40,994 nucleotides of DNA, from assembly GCA_030833725.1 (NCBI GenBank), contig JAURGP010000018.1, positions 1 to 40,994 of the forward strand. Direction: 5' to 3'. This document shows positions 26,655-34,579 of this stretch, piece by piece. Numbering within the stretch: position 1 is the stretch's first letter; each line of letters opens with the position of its first letter. The notes under the pieces were generated by a model that made no database searches, was not told where the DNA came from, and saw nothing but the letters and a program-made list of their open reading frames with translations. This DNA comes from Candidatus Kapaibacterium sp. Lineage in GTDB: Bacteria; Bacteroidota; Ignavibacteria; Kapaibacteriales; Kapaibacteriaceae. Made by a program: the position numbers and the translations under genes.

Positions 26655-28461
26655 GGAAATAGTGATAAACAGATTCAGCGCGGCTCAGACCGACACACTG
26701 TTCGAGGTCACCCAGTGTTGCTTCCCGTACCCGCTCTACAGATCCAAAGTGGATCAACAAGTGTTCGGCTGTCTTCGTACCGATACCAGGAATCTGTGTG
26801 AGTTCCGTCTGTAGCGTGCGCTTGCTCCGTAGCGTTCGATGATACTGAACGGCAAAACGATGTGCCTCATCTCGCGCCTGCTGCAACAAGCGTAAACTGG
26901 ACGATGTCCTCGGTAGGATGATTGGATCGGACTGATCTGGTACAAACACCTCCTCGAGACGTTTTGCTAAAGCGACAACAGCCAAACCGCCATCGCGTCC
27001 CAATTCGCGAAGCACAGACATGGCTGCAGAGAGTTGCCCCTTGCCTCCGTCGATGACCAGCAGATCAGGCGTATCGCTGTCGTCAGTATGGGCAAAACGA
27101 CGCTTAAGGACTTCCTTCATGGCTTCGAAGTCGTTGTTGTACTCAACACTCTGCATCTTGTAACGTCGGTACTCGGATTTCCGCGGCTTTCCATCGATAA
27201 ACACCACCCGGGAGGACACATACTCCGAGCCCTGCATGTGGCTGTTATCGTAGCACTCAATCCGACGTGGCATCTTCTGCAAACGAAGATCACGCTGCAA
27301 GGAGAGCACGGCGCGCGGCAACGATTGGTCCTTTTGGGCAGCACGGAGCAAGTATTCACGCAGTTCAAGATCCGCATTCGTGAGAGCGAGTTGAACCAGC
27401 TTGCGTTTATCACCGATGCGCGGAACACCAAGATCTACCTTGATTCCGCGATGAGCAAAGAACGACTGCATGATGTCTGGATCTGGCAACTCCCACGGCA
27501 GTAAAATCTCCCGTGGTATCTCAGTCCGTTCAAGGTACCATTGTTCCAGCGTCGATTCAAGAAGGTCGGCATCCGAGATGTCCTCACATCGTGGGATCAT
27601 GAACTGACGCTTCCCGACCAACCTCCCTTCACGGACCTCTAGTACCGTAGCACATGCGGTAGGGCCGATGCGTGCAATGGCAAACACATCACGATCGATG
27701 TCATCGGACGATACCACCTTCTGTTTTGCTGAGTATTCTCTGAGTTTCTCTAGGCGTCGACGAATCACCTCAGCATCTTCAAAACGGAGTTGCGTGGCCA
27801 ACGCATGCATGTGCTGCTCAAGTTGCTGCTCCACGACGCGCGTTCTACCAGAGAGAATACTCATTGCGTGTTTGATGTGCACATTGTAGGCCGCCTGGGA
27901 TACATATCCCTCACAAGGTCCCTCACACTTCTTGATGTGATAATCGAGGCATACCTTAAATCGACCGGCAGCAATCGCATCTGTTGTCAATGCAAGGTCG
28001 CACGACCGCAGGGGAAACAACGAGCGAAGCGTCTTCAGTACGTAGTGCACGTAGGTTCCATCCGAGTACGGGCCATAGTACGTACTCCCGTCACGCAACA
28101 GACGCCGTGTCTTGAAGATTCGGGGGAATGGTTCCGCTGTGACGCAGATGTAGGGATAGGTTTTGTCATCGCGAAGCAGAATGTTGTACTTCGGCCGGTG
28201 CTCCTTGATCAAGGTGTTCTCAAGCAGCAGCGCCTCAGGTTCCGTATCCGTCAGGATGACGTCAACGTCGGCAATGTGCTTCTGCAAGGCTCGTGTCTTT
28301 GCGTCTGCGGGTCTACCCTCCTGAAAGTAACTCTTTACGCGTGCTCTCAGGTTTTTCGCCTTTCCCACATACAGGATCACTCCGGCACTGTTTCGATGCA
28401 GGTACACGCCGGGCGACGTCGGCAGCCGTGATACTTTTTGGAGTAACTCTTCCCGATCCAT
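26614..28461 (-). CDS. uvrC: Excinuclease ABC subunit C
   Basis: UvrC makes both incisions around a DNA lesion in nucleotide excision repair. The 615-residue protein has the GIY-YIG nuclease domain ('SPGVYLHRN...ILYVGKAKNLRARVKSYF'), the UVR helix (about 190-225, 'LRFEDAEVIRRRLEKL'), the RNase H-like second nuclease with 'ECYDNSHMQGSEYVSS' and 'LLVIDGGKGQLSAA', and C-terminal helix-hairpin-helices with 'IPGIGTKTAEHLL'. The start is ATG 28461; the frame stays open a further 110 codons upstream, but that part is antisense to the AAA gene. It runs into the GH13-like gene with a 41-base overlap. Confidence 0.96.
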   Translation of the reverse strand: MDREELLQKVSRLPTSPGVYLHRNSAGVILYVGKAKNLRARVKSYFQEGRPADAKTRALQKHIADVDVILTDTEPEALLLENTLIKEHRPKYNILLRDDKTYPYICVTAEPFPRIFKTRRLLRDGSTYYGPYSDGTYVHYVLKTLRSLFPLRSCDLALTTDAIAAGRFKVCLDYHIKKCEGPCEGYVSQAAYNVHIKHAMSILSGRTRVVEQQLEQHMHALATQLRFEDAEVIRRRLEKLREYSAKQKVVSSDDIDRDVFAIARIGPTACATVLEVREGRLVGKRQFMIPRCEDISDADLLESTLEQWYLERTEIPREILLPWELPDPDIMQSFFAHRGIKVDLGVPRIGDKRKLVQLALTNADLELREYLLRAAQKDQSLPRAVLSLQRDLRLQKMPRRIECYDNSHMQGSEYVSSRVVFIDGKPRKSEYRRYKMQSVEYNNDFEAMKEVLKRRFAHTDDSDTPDLLVIDGGKGQLSAAMSVLRELGRDGGLAVVALAKRLEEVFVPDQSDPIILPRTSSSLRLLQQARDEAHRFAVQYHRTLRSKRTLQTELTQIPGIGTKTAEHLLIHFGSVERVREATLGDLEQCVGLSRAESVYHYFHDDTTPANSHPAS

Positions 28462-28525
28462 GATCCAAAATATGGACTCTGTTGATCGTGCCGACACGTA
28501 TATTGACAGGCACACAGGAGATTGT

Positions 28526-29842
28526 ATGAGCGCCCCTTCTACCGAACGAATCGCATCCATTGAACAGGTTGCAGCCGAGCTCAAGGAAGCTGCTGCCTTC
28601 ATCGGTTCGCGTGTGGTCAACCGAGAGGAAGTCATCGAGCAGGCGTTCTGCGCCCTCCTAACCGCTGAGCACGTCCTGTTGCAGAGTCGGACCGGAGCCG
28701 GCAAGTCGTTATTGGCTGAACAGATCTTCAACATGTTTGAGGGAGCTCGGACATTTCGGGTCCAAGCCAGCAAGGAGCAACAGCCCGACACCTACTTTGG
28801 TGGTCTGGATCTCGACGAACTCAAGAGAGGCCGGATCATCCACAACACCATGGGATCACTGGTTGAAAGCGAGTTCGGCTTCATCGATGAGATCTTCGAT
28901 GCGAACGATTTCACCCTTCGAGCACTGCTTTCTCTGTTGAATGAGCGACGTCTGCTTCGTGGAGTTCAAGATGTACCTTCGCCGCTACACACCGTGATTG
29001 CGGCAACGAACTACCTACGCGTATCGGAGGTCACAGAAGCCCTTCTGGACCGCTTCATGTTCAAGGCAGTGATCCTACCTGATAAGGATCCGTTCATTCA
29101 GTACAAGATTTCGCAACAGTATTTACAGCACGGTGGTAAAACCATCGAACCACCAGCTCGTATTTCCTATGCCCGACTGCAGAGTCTCCACGATATCATT
29201 CGTGGCAGGTCCGACGAGTTTAGTATCCGTGTGAGTAATGAGCTGCTCTACTTCACGAATATTACCATTCGTCAGTTTGAGTTTCTGCGCAATCGGCAGG
29301 CTGCCGACAAGCGGTCGGCCGGAGCCGGTGCTGATTTCTACATCTCACCTCGTACCCAGGCTAAGTCCCTTGACCTCCTCCGTGCCTTGGCACTCCTCAA
29401 AGGTCGTTCCGAGGTTGTTCATGACGATGCCAGTCGACTCTACTTCATCTTTGCAACCGTCGGACTTCCAGAAGAAGTGGCACTGTTCAAAAAGGCCTAC
29501 ACCACGGTGTTGAATTCACTTACGGCCTCTCGAGGGTTCGATCAGATTACTATGCTACTTGATTTCGCGGACGTTGTCGAGCGCCTACGTCAAGAGCCAC
29601 ATCGTGTGAAGCAACCCTTGTCGCAGTTCTCAACGGACCACGTTCGTCGCTCGTTCTTTGAGTGGATCAAAGAGAAGTTTGGCTCCGAGCAACCTCAGGA
29701 TCACAATCGCATGGTTCTGGAGCAATTCCTGACAGACTTTGTACCCGTGTGTGATGAAGTCCGTGAGCTCAAACACTCGGTGGAGATGATGCTACAGCAG
29801 GCACTCATCACCATCGAGCGTGAGTTGCAACGTCAGCAGTAG
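28526..29842 (+). CDS. MoxR-type AAA+ ATPase (RavA-like)
   Basis: The 438-residue protein is a MoxR-family AAA+ ATPase with Walker A 'SRTGAGKS' (54-61), Walker B 'FIDEI' (119-123), sensor 1 in 'VIAATNY' and the arginine-finger region 'EALLDRFMFK', followed by a long helical C-terminal region. MoxR ATPases work with von Willebrand A proteins to remodel or insert cofactors into enzyme complexes. The ATG at 28526 is preferred because CAGGAG lies 5 bases before it; an upstream in-frame ATG at 28460 lacks one and abuts the uvrC start. The next gene encodes its VWA partner, 10 bases downstream. Confidence 0.93.
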   Translation: MSAPSTERIASIEQVAAELKEAAAFIGSRVVNREEVIEQAFCALLTAEHVLLQSRTGAGKSLLAEQIFNMFEGARTFRVQASKEQQPDTYFGGLDLDELKRGRIIHNTMGSLVESEFGFIDEIFDANDFTLRALLSLLNERRLLRGVQDVPSPLHTVIAATNYLRVSEVTEALLDRFMFKAVILPDKDPFIQYKISQQYLQHGGKTIEPPARISYARLQSLHDIIRGRSDEFSIRVSNELLYFTNITIRQFEFLRNRQAADKRSAGAGADFYISPRTQAKSLDLLRALALLKGRSEVVHDDASRLYFIFATVGLPEEVALFKKAYTTVLNSLTASRGFDQITMLLDFADVVERLRQEPHRVKQPLSQFSTDHVRRSFFEWIKEKFGSEQPQDHNRMVLEQFLTDFVPVCDEVRELKHSVEMMLQQALITIERELQRQQ

Positions 29843-29852
29843 CGAGATCATC

Positions 29853-31418
29853 ATGTCGCGCGCCCTCATCGAATCGTCGGCCTTTTTCAAGCAGATGGAG
29901 GAGTTTGGCTTCTTCGACACTGTTGAAGAACACTTGCCAGACGAATTCACCATGATCTACGAGATTGCGCGCATTCTCGATAGTACTGAGCACGGCATCG
30001 CACAAGCTCTAGCTCCTGTGATGGTACTCTCTGGCTCCAACGACCGTGACCACTCACTCGATCTTCATCCAATTCCTCAAGTGGCCGATGCTGAAGAGTA
30101 CGAGGCAGACCTCATTCGCAGCGTGACAGAGCTACAGCGGATCTATCCCTATCAGCACCTTCTTCCTGAGCCAGTGTTTTTGCAACGGGTTGCCGAGCGA
30201 TCACTATGGATGCCTCGGCCAAGGGTGCCGAAGAACTATCGCTATCAATCCGACTCGGACCGGTTCGCCCCAGACGATCGAAAGCAGAAGGTGTATGTCC
30301 TATTCGACACCTCCAGCTCGATGCGGCAGCACTATCGGATCCACCTCGCACGAGCCATCACGTACCTTTTTCTGCAACGTAATCAGCGAGAGTTGGGTAC
30401 GATCTTTTTTCGAACGTTCGATTTGACGGTCGGAGAACTGCGCTCCGCACGGGATGTACCGGGCTATGATCAACTCATCAGCGACGTCATGCACGTGCGT
30501 GCTCTCGGCAACGGCACAGCATTGCAGAGGGCTCTCGAACAGGCCATCGACGACATCTCCCACGAGTCGATGCTTTCAGACACGCAGATCTTGGTGATCA
30601 CCGATGGTGTTGCACACGTAGACGTCGATGCCTTGCGAGCAAGGATGGGGTCATCCATCACGGTCAATACTGTCAAGATTGGCCATTCACGGATGCATGT
30701 CGATGCCAAGATCATCGAAGATCAGGTCTACCATTCATCGTCGGAAGACGCGATGCGCCTTCGTGCCCTTCTCGACCAGCGACACCAGTTGGAATCATCC
30801 CTTCGAGTGGCCTCTGGTAACATGCGTTCTGAGAGCATCAAGAGTCAACTTGGACTTGTTGAACGGCAGATCTCCTCGCTCATGGATCGCCTCAGTGCAC
30901 ACGTAGAAACCAGCTACGGACTCGAGATACAACAGCTCAGCTCGGTGTATGTCGAAATCGATGATATCTCGGCTCGTGAAATGTTCTCGTTGCCGGAGGA
31001 ACAGGTGGCAGAGTTGGAGCAGCTGGCAGAGGCACTACTCCATGAGTTACGCACGGAGCATCTGATTGAGGACATCAAGCGTGCTGCCATCCTCTACGAC
31101 CACCTCTACCTCTTGATGGAGTACAACACCGTAGATGCGCCACGACTGGAACACGTTGCCCGTGAACTCGAATCCATGCTTGATCAGATTCTCAACCGTC
31201 CGGCTAACGATGCAGCATCCCTCTCGATCTCAGAAATGGAACGCATGCAGGTGCGTCACATGCTGGAAGGGAGCGTCTCCTCCGGTGGCATGTCGCTTGC
31301 TCGACTCCTCCACATGTTCTGGATACGCTTCCAGCGCTGGCTCGCCACGAAACGGCAAGATCGATTGTTCTTCAAGATGCTCCATAGGCGCATCAATAAA
31401 CGTCCGGTTGGGCGCTAG
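29853..31418 (+). CDS. VWA-domain protein, partner of the AAA+ ATPase (ViaA-like)
   Basis: The 521-residue protein has a helical N-terminal part, a central von Willebrand A domain with an intact metal-binding DxSxS motif (Asp152, Ser154, Ser156) and 'ILVITDG', then a helical C-terminal half with a coiled-coil-like stretch (about 320-370). No signal peptide or membrane helix is visible, so it is likely cytosolic. In E. coli the RavA-ViaA pair acts on respiratory and other complexes; this pair has the same layout but its substrate is unknown. A start at GTG 29820 is possible but would overlap the ATPase gene; ATG 29853 is preferred. The stop overlaps the convergent ugd stop by 4 bases. Confidence 0.9.
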   Translation: MSRALIESSAFFKQMEEFGFFDTVEEHLPDEFTMIYEIARILDSTEHGIAQALAPVMVLSGSNDRDHSLDLHPIPQVADAEEYEADLIRSVTELQRIYPYQHLLPEPVFLQRVAERSLWMPRPRVPKNYRYQSDSDRFAPDDRKQKVYVLFDTSSSMRQHYRIHLARAITYLFLQRNQRELGTIFFRTFDLTVGELRSARDVPGYDQLISDVMHVRALGNGTALQRALEQAIDDISHESMLSDTQILVITDGVAHVDVDALRARMGSSITVNTVKIGHSRMHVDAKIIEDQVYHSSSEDAMRLRALLDQRHQLESSLRVASGNMRSESIKSQLGLVERQISSLMDRLSAHVETSYGLEIQQLSSVYVEIDDISAREMFSLPEEQVAELEQLAEALLHELRTEHLIEDIKRAAILYDHLYLLMEYNTVDAPRLEHVARELESMLDQILNRPANDAASLSISEMERMQVRHMLEGSVSSGGMSLARLLHMFWIRFQRWLATKRQDRLFFKMLHRRINKRPVGR

Positions 31419-32770
31419 TCGACGTTCACATCAGGCGGGTGTACCGTTGATCGGCCAATGGAATGATACTCGAAGCCCTCAGCCTGCATCTCGTCGAGGG
31501 TGTACAGATTACGACCATCAAAGATGAGCGGTCGCGTCATCGTCGAACGAAGCTTTCCAAAGTTTGGATTCCGGAACTCATTCCACTCCGTCGCAATCAC
31601 GAGCACATCGGCGTCGACGACGGCATCGTACATCGTATCAGCATAACGGATACGATCGCCATAGATCCGTTCCACATTCTCGCGTGCCTCTGGGTCGTAG
31701 GCATGAATCCGTGCGCCGTCCGCCAGGAGAGCATTGATCACCGTAAATGATGGTGCTTCGCGCACATCGTCGGTGTTTGGCTTAAAGGCCAACCCCCATA
31801 TCGCCACATCGCGCCCTTCTAACTTGTGATCGAATCGGTGACGCAGGCGCTCGATGAATCGGTCGGCCTGGTGGCGATTCACCACTTGGGTTGCTTCGAC
31901 GATCTCTAGGGGCGTATCCATGGCACGTGCCGAGTGGATAATGGCCTGCACATCCTTGGGGAAACACGAGCCACCATACCCCAAGCCAGCAAACAGGAAC
32001 CGGCGTCCGATACGATCATCTGATCCGATGCCCAGACGGACATTCTCGATATCAGCACCCACACGTTCGCAGTACTCGGACAGATCGTTCATGAATGAGA
32101 TCTTCACGGCCAGAAACGCATTAGCTGCATACTTGGCAACTTCGGCACTCCTCTCGTCGAAGACATAGATCGGGGAACCTCCGCGCACGAAGGGTTGATA
32201 CAGGTCCCTCATGATTTCACGCGCATACGGATCCTGAGTTCCTACGATCACCCTACCCGGCTTCATGAAATCCTCAACAGCAAAACCCTCGCGCAGGAAC
32301 TCCGGGTTACTCACCACGTAGAGATCACGCTCCGGAGCAATGGCCTGCATGATATCCCGCACACGTTGCGTGGTTCCCACCGGAACCGTGCTCTTGTTGA
32401 CAATGATCCGTGGTTCAGTAATGTTATACTGTTCCACGATACGTGCCAATTCGGCAGCTACGTGCTCTACGGCAGCAAGGTCGGCCTGACCATCCTTACC
32501 TGGAGGAGTAGGCAGACAGAGCATGATGATGGAACATGTTGTAACGGCTTCATGCAGATCAAGCGTGAAACGGATACGCTGCTCTCGCACATTTCGCTCG
32601 AGAACCTGATCCAGTCCTCTCTCGTAGATCGTTGGGATTCCAGCCGAAAGCATCTCTACCTTAGCTGGGTCGACGTCGACACACACAACTGTGTTTCCAA
32701 CCTCTGCGAGGCACGTACCCGTCACGAGACCGACATATCCGGTTCCGATGACGCCAATGGTATACGACAT
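31415..32770 (-). CDS. UDP-glucose/GDP-mannose 6-dehydrogenase family protein
   Basis: The 451-residue protein has the NAD-binding 'GVIGTGYVGLV' (about 6-16) and the catalytic cysteine Cys269 in 'GYGGSCFPKD', which carries out the two-step oxidation of a UDP-sugar to a uronic acid. The conserved 'NPEFLREG' and 'WGLAFKPNTDD' motifs are present. The likely product is UDP-glucuronate for envelope polysaccharide; substrate specificity is inferred from the class. The start 'MSYTIGVIG' at 32770 is preferred; the longer frame to 33052 overlaps two other genes. It lies 29 bases downstream of the envelope cluster, and may belong to the same transcript. Confidence 0.94.
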   Translation of the reverse strand: MSYTIGVIGTGYVGLVTGTCLAEVGNTVVCVDVDPAKVEMLSAGIPTIYERGLDQVLERNVREQRIRFTLDLHEAVTTCSIIMLCLPTPPGKDGQADLAAVEHVAAELARIVEQYNITEPRIIVNKSTVPVGTTQRVRDIMQAIAPERDLYVVSNPEFLREGFAVEDFMKPGRVIVGTQDPYAREIMRDLYQPFVRGGSPIYVFDERSAEVAKYAANAFLAVKISFMNDLSEYCERVGADIENVRLGIGSDDRIGRRFLFAGLGYGGSCFPKDVQAIIHSARAMDTPLEIVEATQVVNRHQADRFIERLRHRFDHKLEGRDVAIWGLAFKPNTDDVREAPSFTVINALLADGARIHAYDPEARENVERIYGDRIRYADTMYDAVVDADVLVIATEWNEFRNPNFGKLRSTMTRPLIFDGRNLYTLDEMQAEGFEYHSIGRSTVHPPDVNVD

Positions 32771-32799
32771 AGACTCTTTCGAAATGCGATGAGAGACAA

Positions 32800-32979
32800 T
32801 TACTGCAAGCCGGAGGATAACACGACGGCTACAAAAATCAGGACAATCACCACAGTGACAAACAGTGCAAGCTTCACAATACGTTTCACCAAGGCGAAAG
32901 CAAGGAGTACCAATGCTATCCAGATTACCACTTGTGTAAGTCGAGGGAGACTGTGGTATATCTCGAGAATGTCCTGCAT
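32800..32979 (-). CDS. Small membrane protein (59 residues), coupled to the TonB-like gene
   Basis: This short gene starts with ATG immediately after the TonB-like stop (TAAATG, no gap) and ends at TAA 32802-32800. The product has two hydrophobic helices (about 17-31 and 37-55) joined by the basic turn 'VKRIVK', so it is probably a hairpin in the inner membrane. I know no family for it. Exact abutment with the upstream gene and the clear membrane pattern argue that it is real; length alone would be weak evidence. It may assemble with the TonB-like or SPOR proteins. Confidence 0.65.
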   Translation of the reverse strand: MQDILEIYHSLPRLTQVVIWIALVLLAFALVKRIVKLALFVTVVIVLIFVAVVLSSGLQ

Positions 32980-33735
32980 TTACGACCCCCTGAACACAAA
33001 TGTGATGGTACCTTCCATATCGTCGCGGGAGTTCAGCGGATTGAACCGCCACTGCCGCAGTGCATGGCTTGCTGCCTGGTCAGCGGCGGGGTTGCCGCCT
33101 TTCCGCACAGGAACAACCATACTCACCGACCCGTCGGGACGTACACGAAAACGCAGGCGTACTTCCGTGTTCATCGTTCCTGGGGGGAACATGGGTTTGA
33201 CCTTGTGTAGGACAATGCGATTACCACCTCCACCCCAGTCGATATCCCCGTACCCTAGCCCCTTCCCTTTTCCAGCTCCCACTAAACCGAGGCCTGTTCC
33301 ATTCTGGTCCCCGGAGCCACCACCAACAGTAACAGCTCCGTCCTTCGAGGCGGTATCCCCTTTGGGTGCACCGACATCTGGTACTGCCTGAAGGTTGGTT
33401 GATTGAGAAAGGTCGTTCGCAGGAGATGATCGAGACGATGCAGCAGCCTTCGATGCGTCAGTGAGAGGGTCCTTTGGGACTGCTCCACGCTGAGCGGCAC
33501 CCTCCGCGGCAAGGTTCCCTTTGCGCTGGCCAGTGCCGTCGCCGTCACCTAGGATCAAGACCGTCAAGGGCGTTGTTGGAGGGAGTGGCCTCGATGTAGG
33601 GGGCTCGACGCGTGTACACTTCGACACCAACATGATCACAACGAGCACGAGCACTGCAGCAGCATAGCCCTTCAGTGCATTCGGACTCCAGACAAGCTGT
33701 ACTTGTAAGGTGGAGTGATCACGATCGATGTTCAT
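32980..33735 (-). CDS. TonB-like protein, glycine-rich linker
   Basis: The 251-residue protein has a cytoplasmic N-terminus, one membrane helix (about 22-38), a long Gly/Ala/Ser-rich linker, and a C-terminal TonB-type domain (about 180-250) with 'VRLRFRVRPDGSVSMVVPVRKGG' and the late 'LRQWRFNPL'. TonB proteins pass energy from the inner membrane to outer-membrane receptors. The linker lacks the usual Pro-Glu/Lys repeats and contains 'GKGKGLGYGDIDWGGGG', as in some gliding- or export-associated TonB relatives. The ATG at 33735 overlaps the SPOR stop (ATGA). ExbB/ExbD are not in the window. Confidence 0.87.
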   Translation of the reverse strand: MNIDRDHSTLQVQLVWSPNALKGYAAAVLVLVVIMLVSKCTRVEPPTSRPLPPTTPLTVLILGDGDGTGQRKGNLAAEGAAQRGAVPKDPLTDASKAAASSRSSPANDLSQSTNLQAVPDVGAPKGDTASKDGAVTVGGGSGDQNGTGLGLVGAGKGKGLGYGDIDWGGGGNRIVLHKVKPMFPPGTMNTEVRLRFRVRPDGSVSMVVPVRKGGNPAADQAASHALRQWRFNPLNSRDDMEGTITFVFRGS

Positions 33736-34577
33736 CGTACGCGGGCGATCCATGGCTGACGAAATCCACGACGCAGCGCCTCGGCCTCGGCCTCAACTCT
33801 CGACGAAAACCGACCAAACCGCACGCGATACCACGTTTCTCCCTTGAGCTCTTGCTCGGTGAGATAGGCATCATTCACCTGTTGCTGCTCCAATCGCTTC
33901 AGCCACTCGTCGGCATCTTGCCGCGATGGACTGCTGAAGACCTGTACAACGTATACTGCAGCTGCATCGCTGCTGGTTGTTGTTGGTGCTTGAACGCGCG
34001 TGGGCTTGGATGCTGGGGCTGGTGCCGGTTTGGTGTCCGGTTTGGTGACTGGTGTTGTAGTTGGTTTCGGAGTAGCACGTGGAGCTGGGTCCGAAACCTT
34101 CTCCGCGGGAGGCGTCTCACCATAGAGTGCCGACACTGCTGCTGGTTGATGCTCGGCAGAAGCCACCACGTCATCCGTTGTAAGGACTGAGTCTGGCGGT
34201 GCTACAGCCGGAGAGGTGGTATCACCACGGGTGCTATTTGTCGAAGGCGTTGTTGACGACGACGTATATGTGTCAATCGGTCGGAAGGCAATGTCCTCGA
34301 TCGACGGCTTACTCTGGAAGTAGATCAGACTACCACCGATAGCAATGATCAGCACGATCAGTGCCAAGGCCATAGCTCCGATCATAAGCGTTGGAGATCG
34401 TCGCCTATCCGTGCGATGTCCAGTGCCCTGCTCTGATAATGGCGCTATTGGGGGCTCTGTATGGATGCGCCTACGCCCACCTGCTTCTGGCTGTGAGGCG
34501 TCTGGTGATTTGAAGCCTCCCGACGATGAGCCGTCGGAGAATTCAGTGTCGTCCCATGAGGGTCCGTTTGCAGACAT
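33732..34577 (-). CDS. SPOR-domain single-pass membrane protein
   Basis: The 281-residue protein has a cytoplasmic N-terminus of about 60 residues, a membrane helix (about 64-87), a Pro/Thr/Ala-rich periplasmic linker, and a C-terminal SPOR domain (about 205-281) with 'YVVQVFSSPSRQDADEWLKRL' style repeats and 'WYRVRFGRFSSR.EAEA'. SPOR domains bind peptidoglycan lacking peptide side chains, usually at division sites. GGAGG lies a few bases before the ATG, which decides the start. The layout suits a division or wall-linked factor, but here it is joined to outer-membrane and TonB-like genes, 2 bases after the barrel gene and overlapping the next (ATGA). Confidence 0.88.
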   Translation of the reverse strand: MSANGPSWDDTEFSDGSSSGGFKSPDASQPEAGGRRRIHTEPPIAPLSEQGTGHRTDRRRSPTLMIGAMALALIVLIIAIGGSLIYFQSKPSIEDIAFRPIDTYTSSSTTPSTNSTRGDTTSPAVAPPDSVLTTDDVVASAEHQPAAVSALYGETPPAEKVSDPAPRATPKPTTTPVTKPDTKPAPAPASKPTRVQAPTTTSSDAAAVYVVQVFSSPSRQDADEWLKRLEQQQVNDAYLTEQELKGETWYRVRFGRFSSRVEAEAEALRRGFRQPWIARVR

Positions 34578-34579
34578 AT

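Noticed and set aside
28462-28791. 110-codon N-terminal extension of uvrC
   Set aside because: It is antisense to the conserved start of the AAA+ gene; UvrC proteins start at the GIY-YIG domain, which begins right after ATG 28461.
32771-33052. 94-codon N-terminal extension of the UDP-sugar dehydrogenase
   Set aside because: It is out of frame with the small membrane protein and TonB-like genes it covers, and the family starts at the NAD-binding motif.
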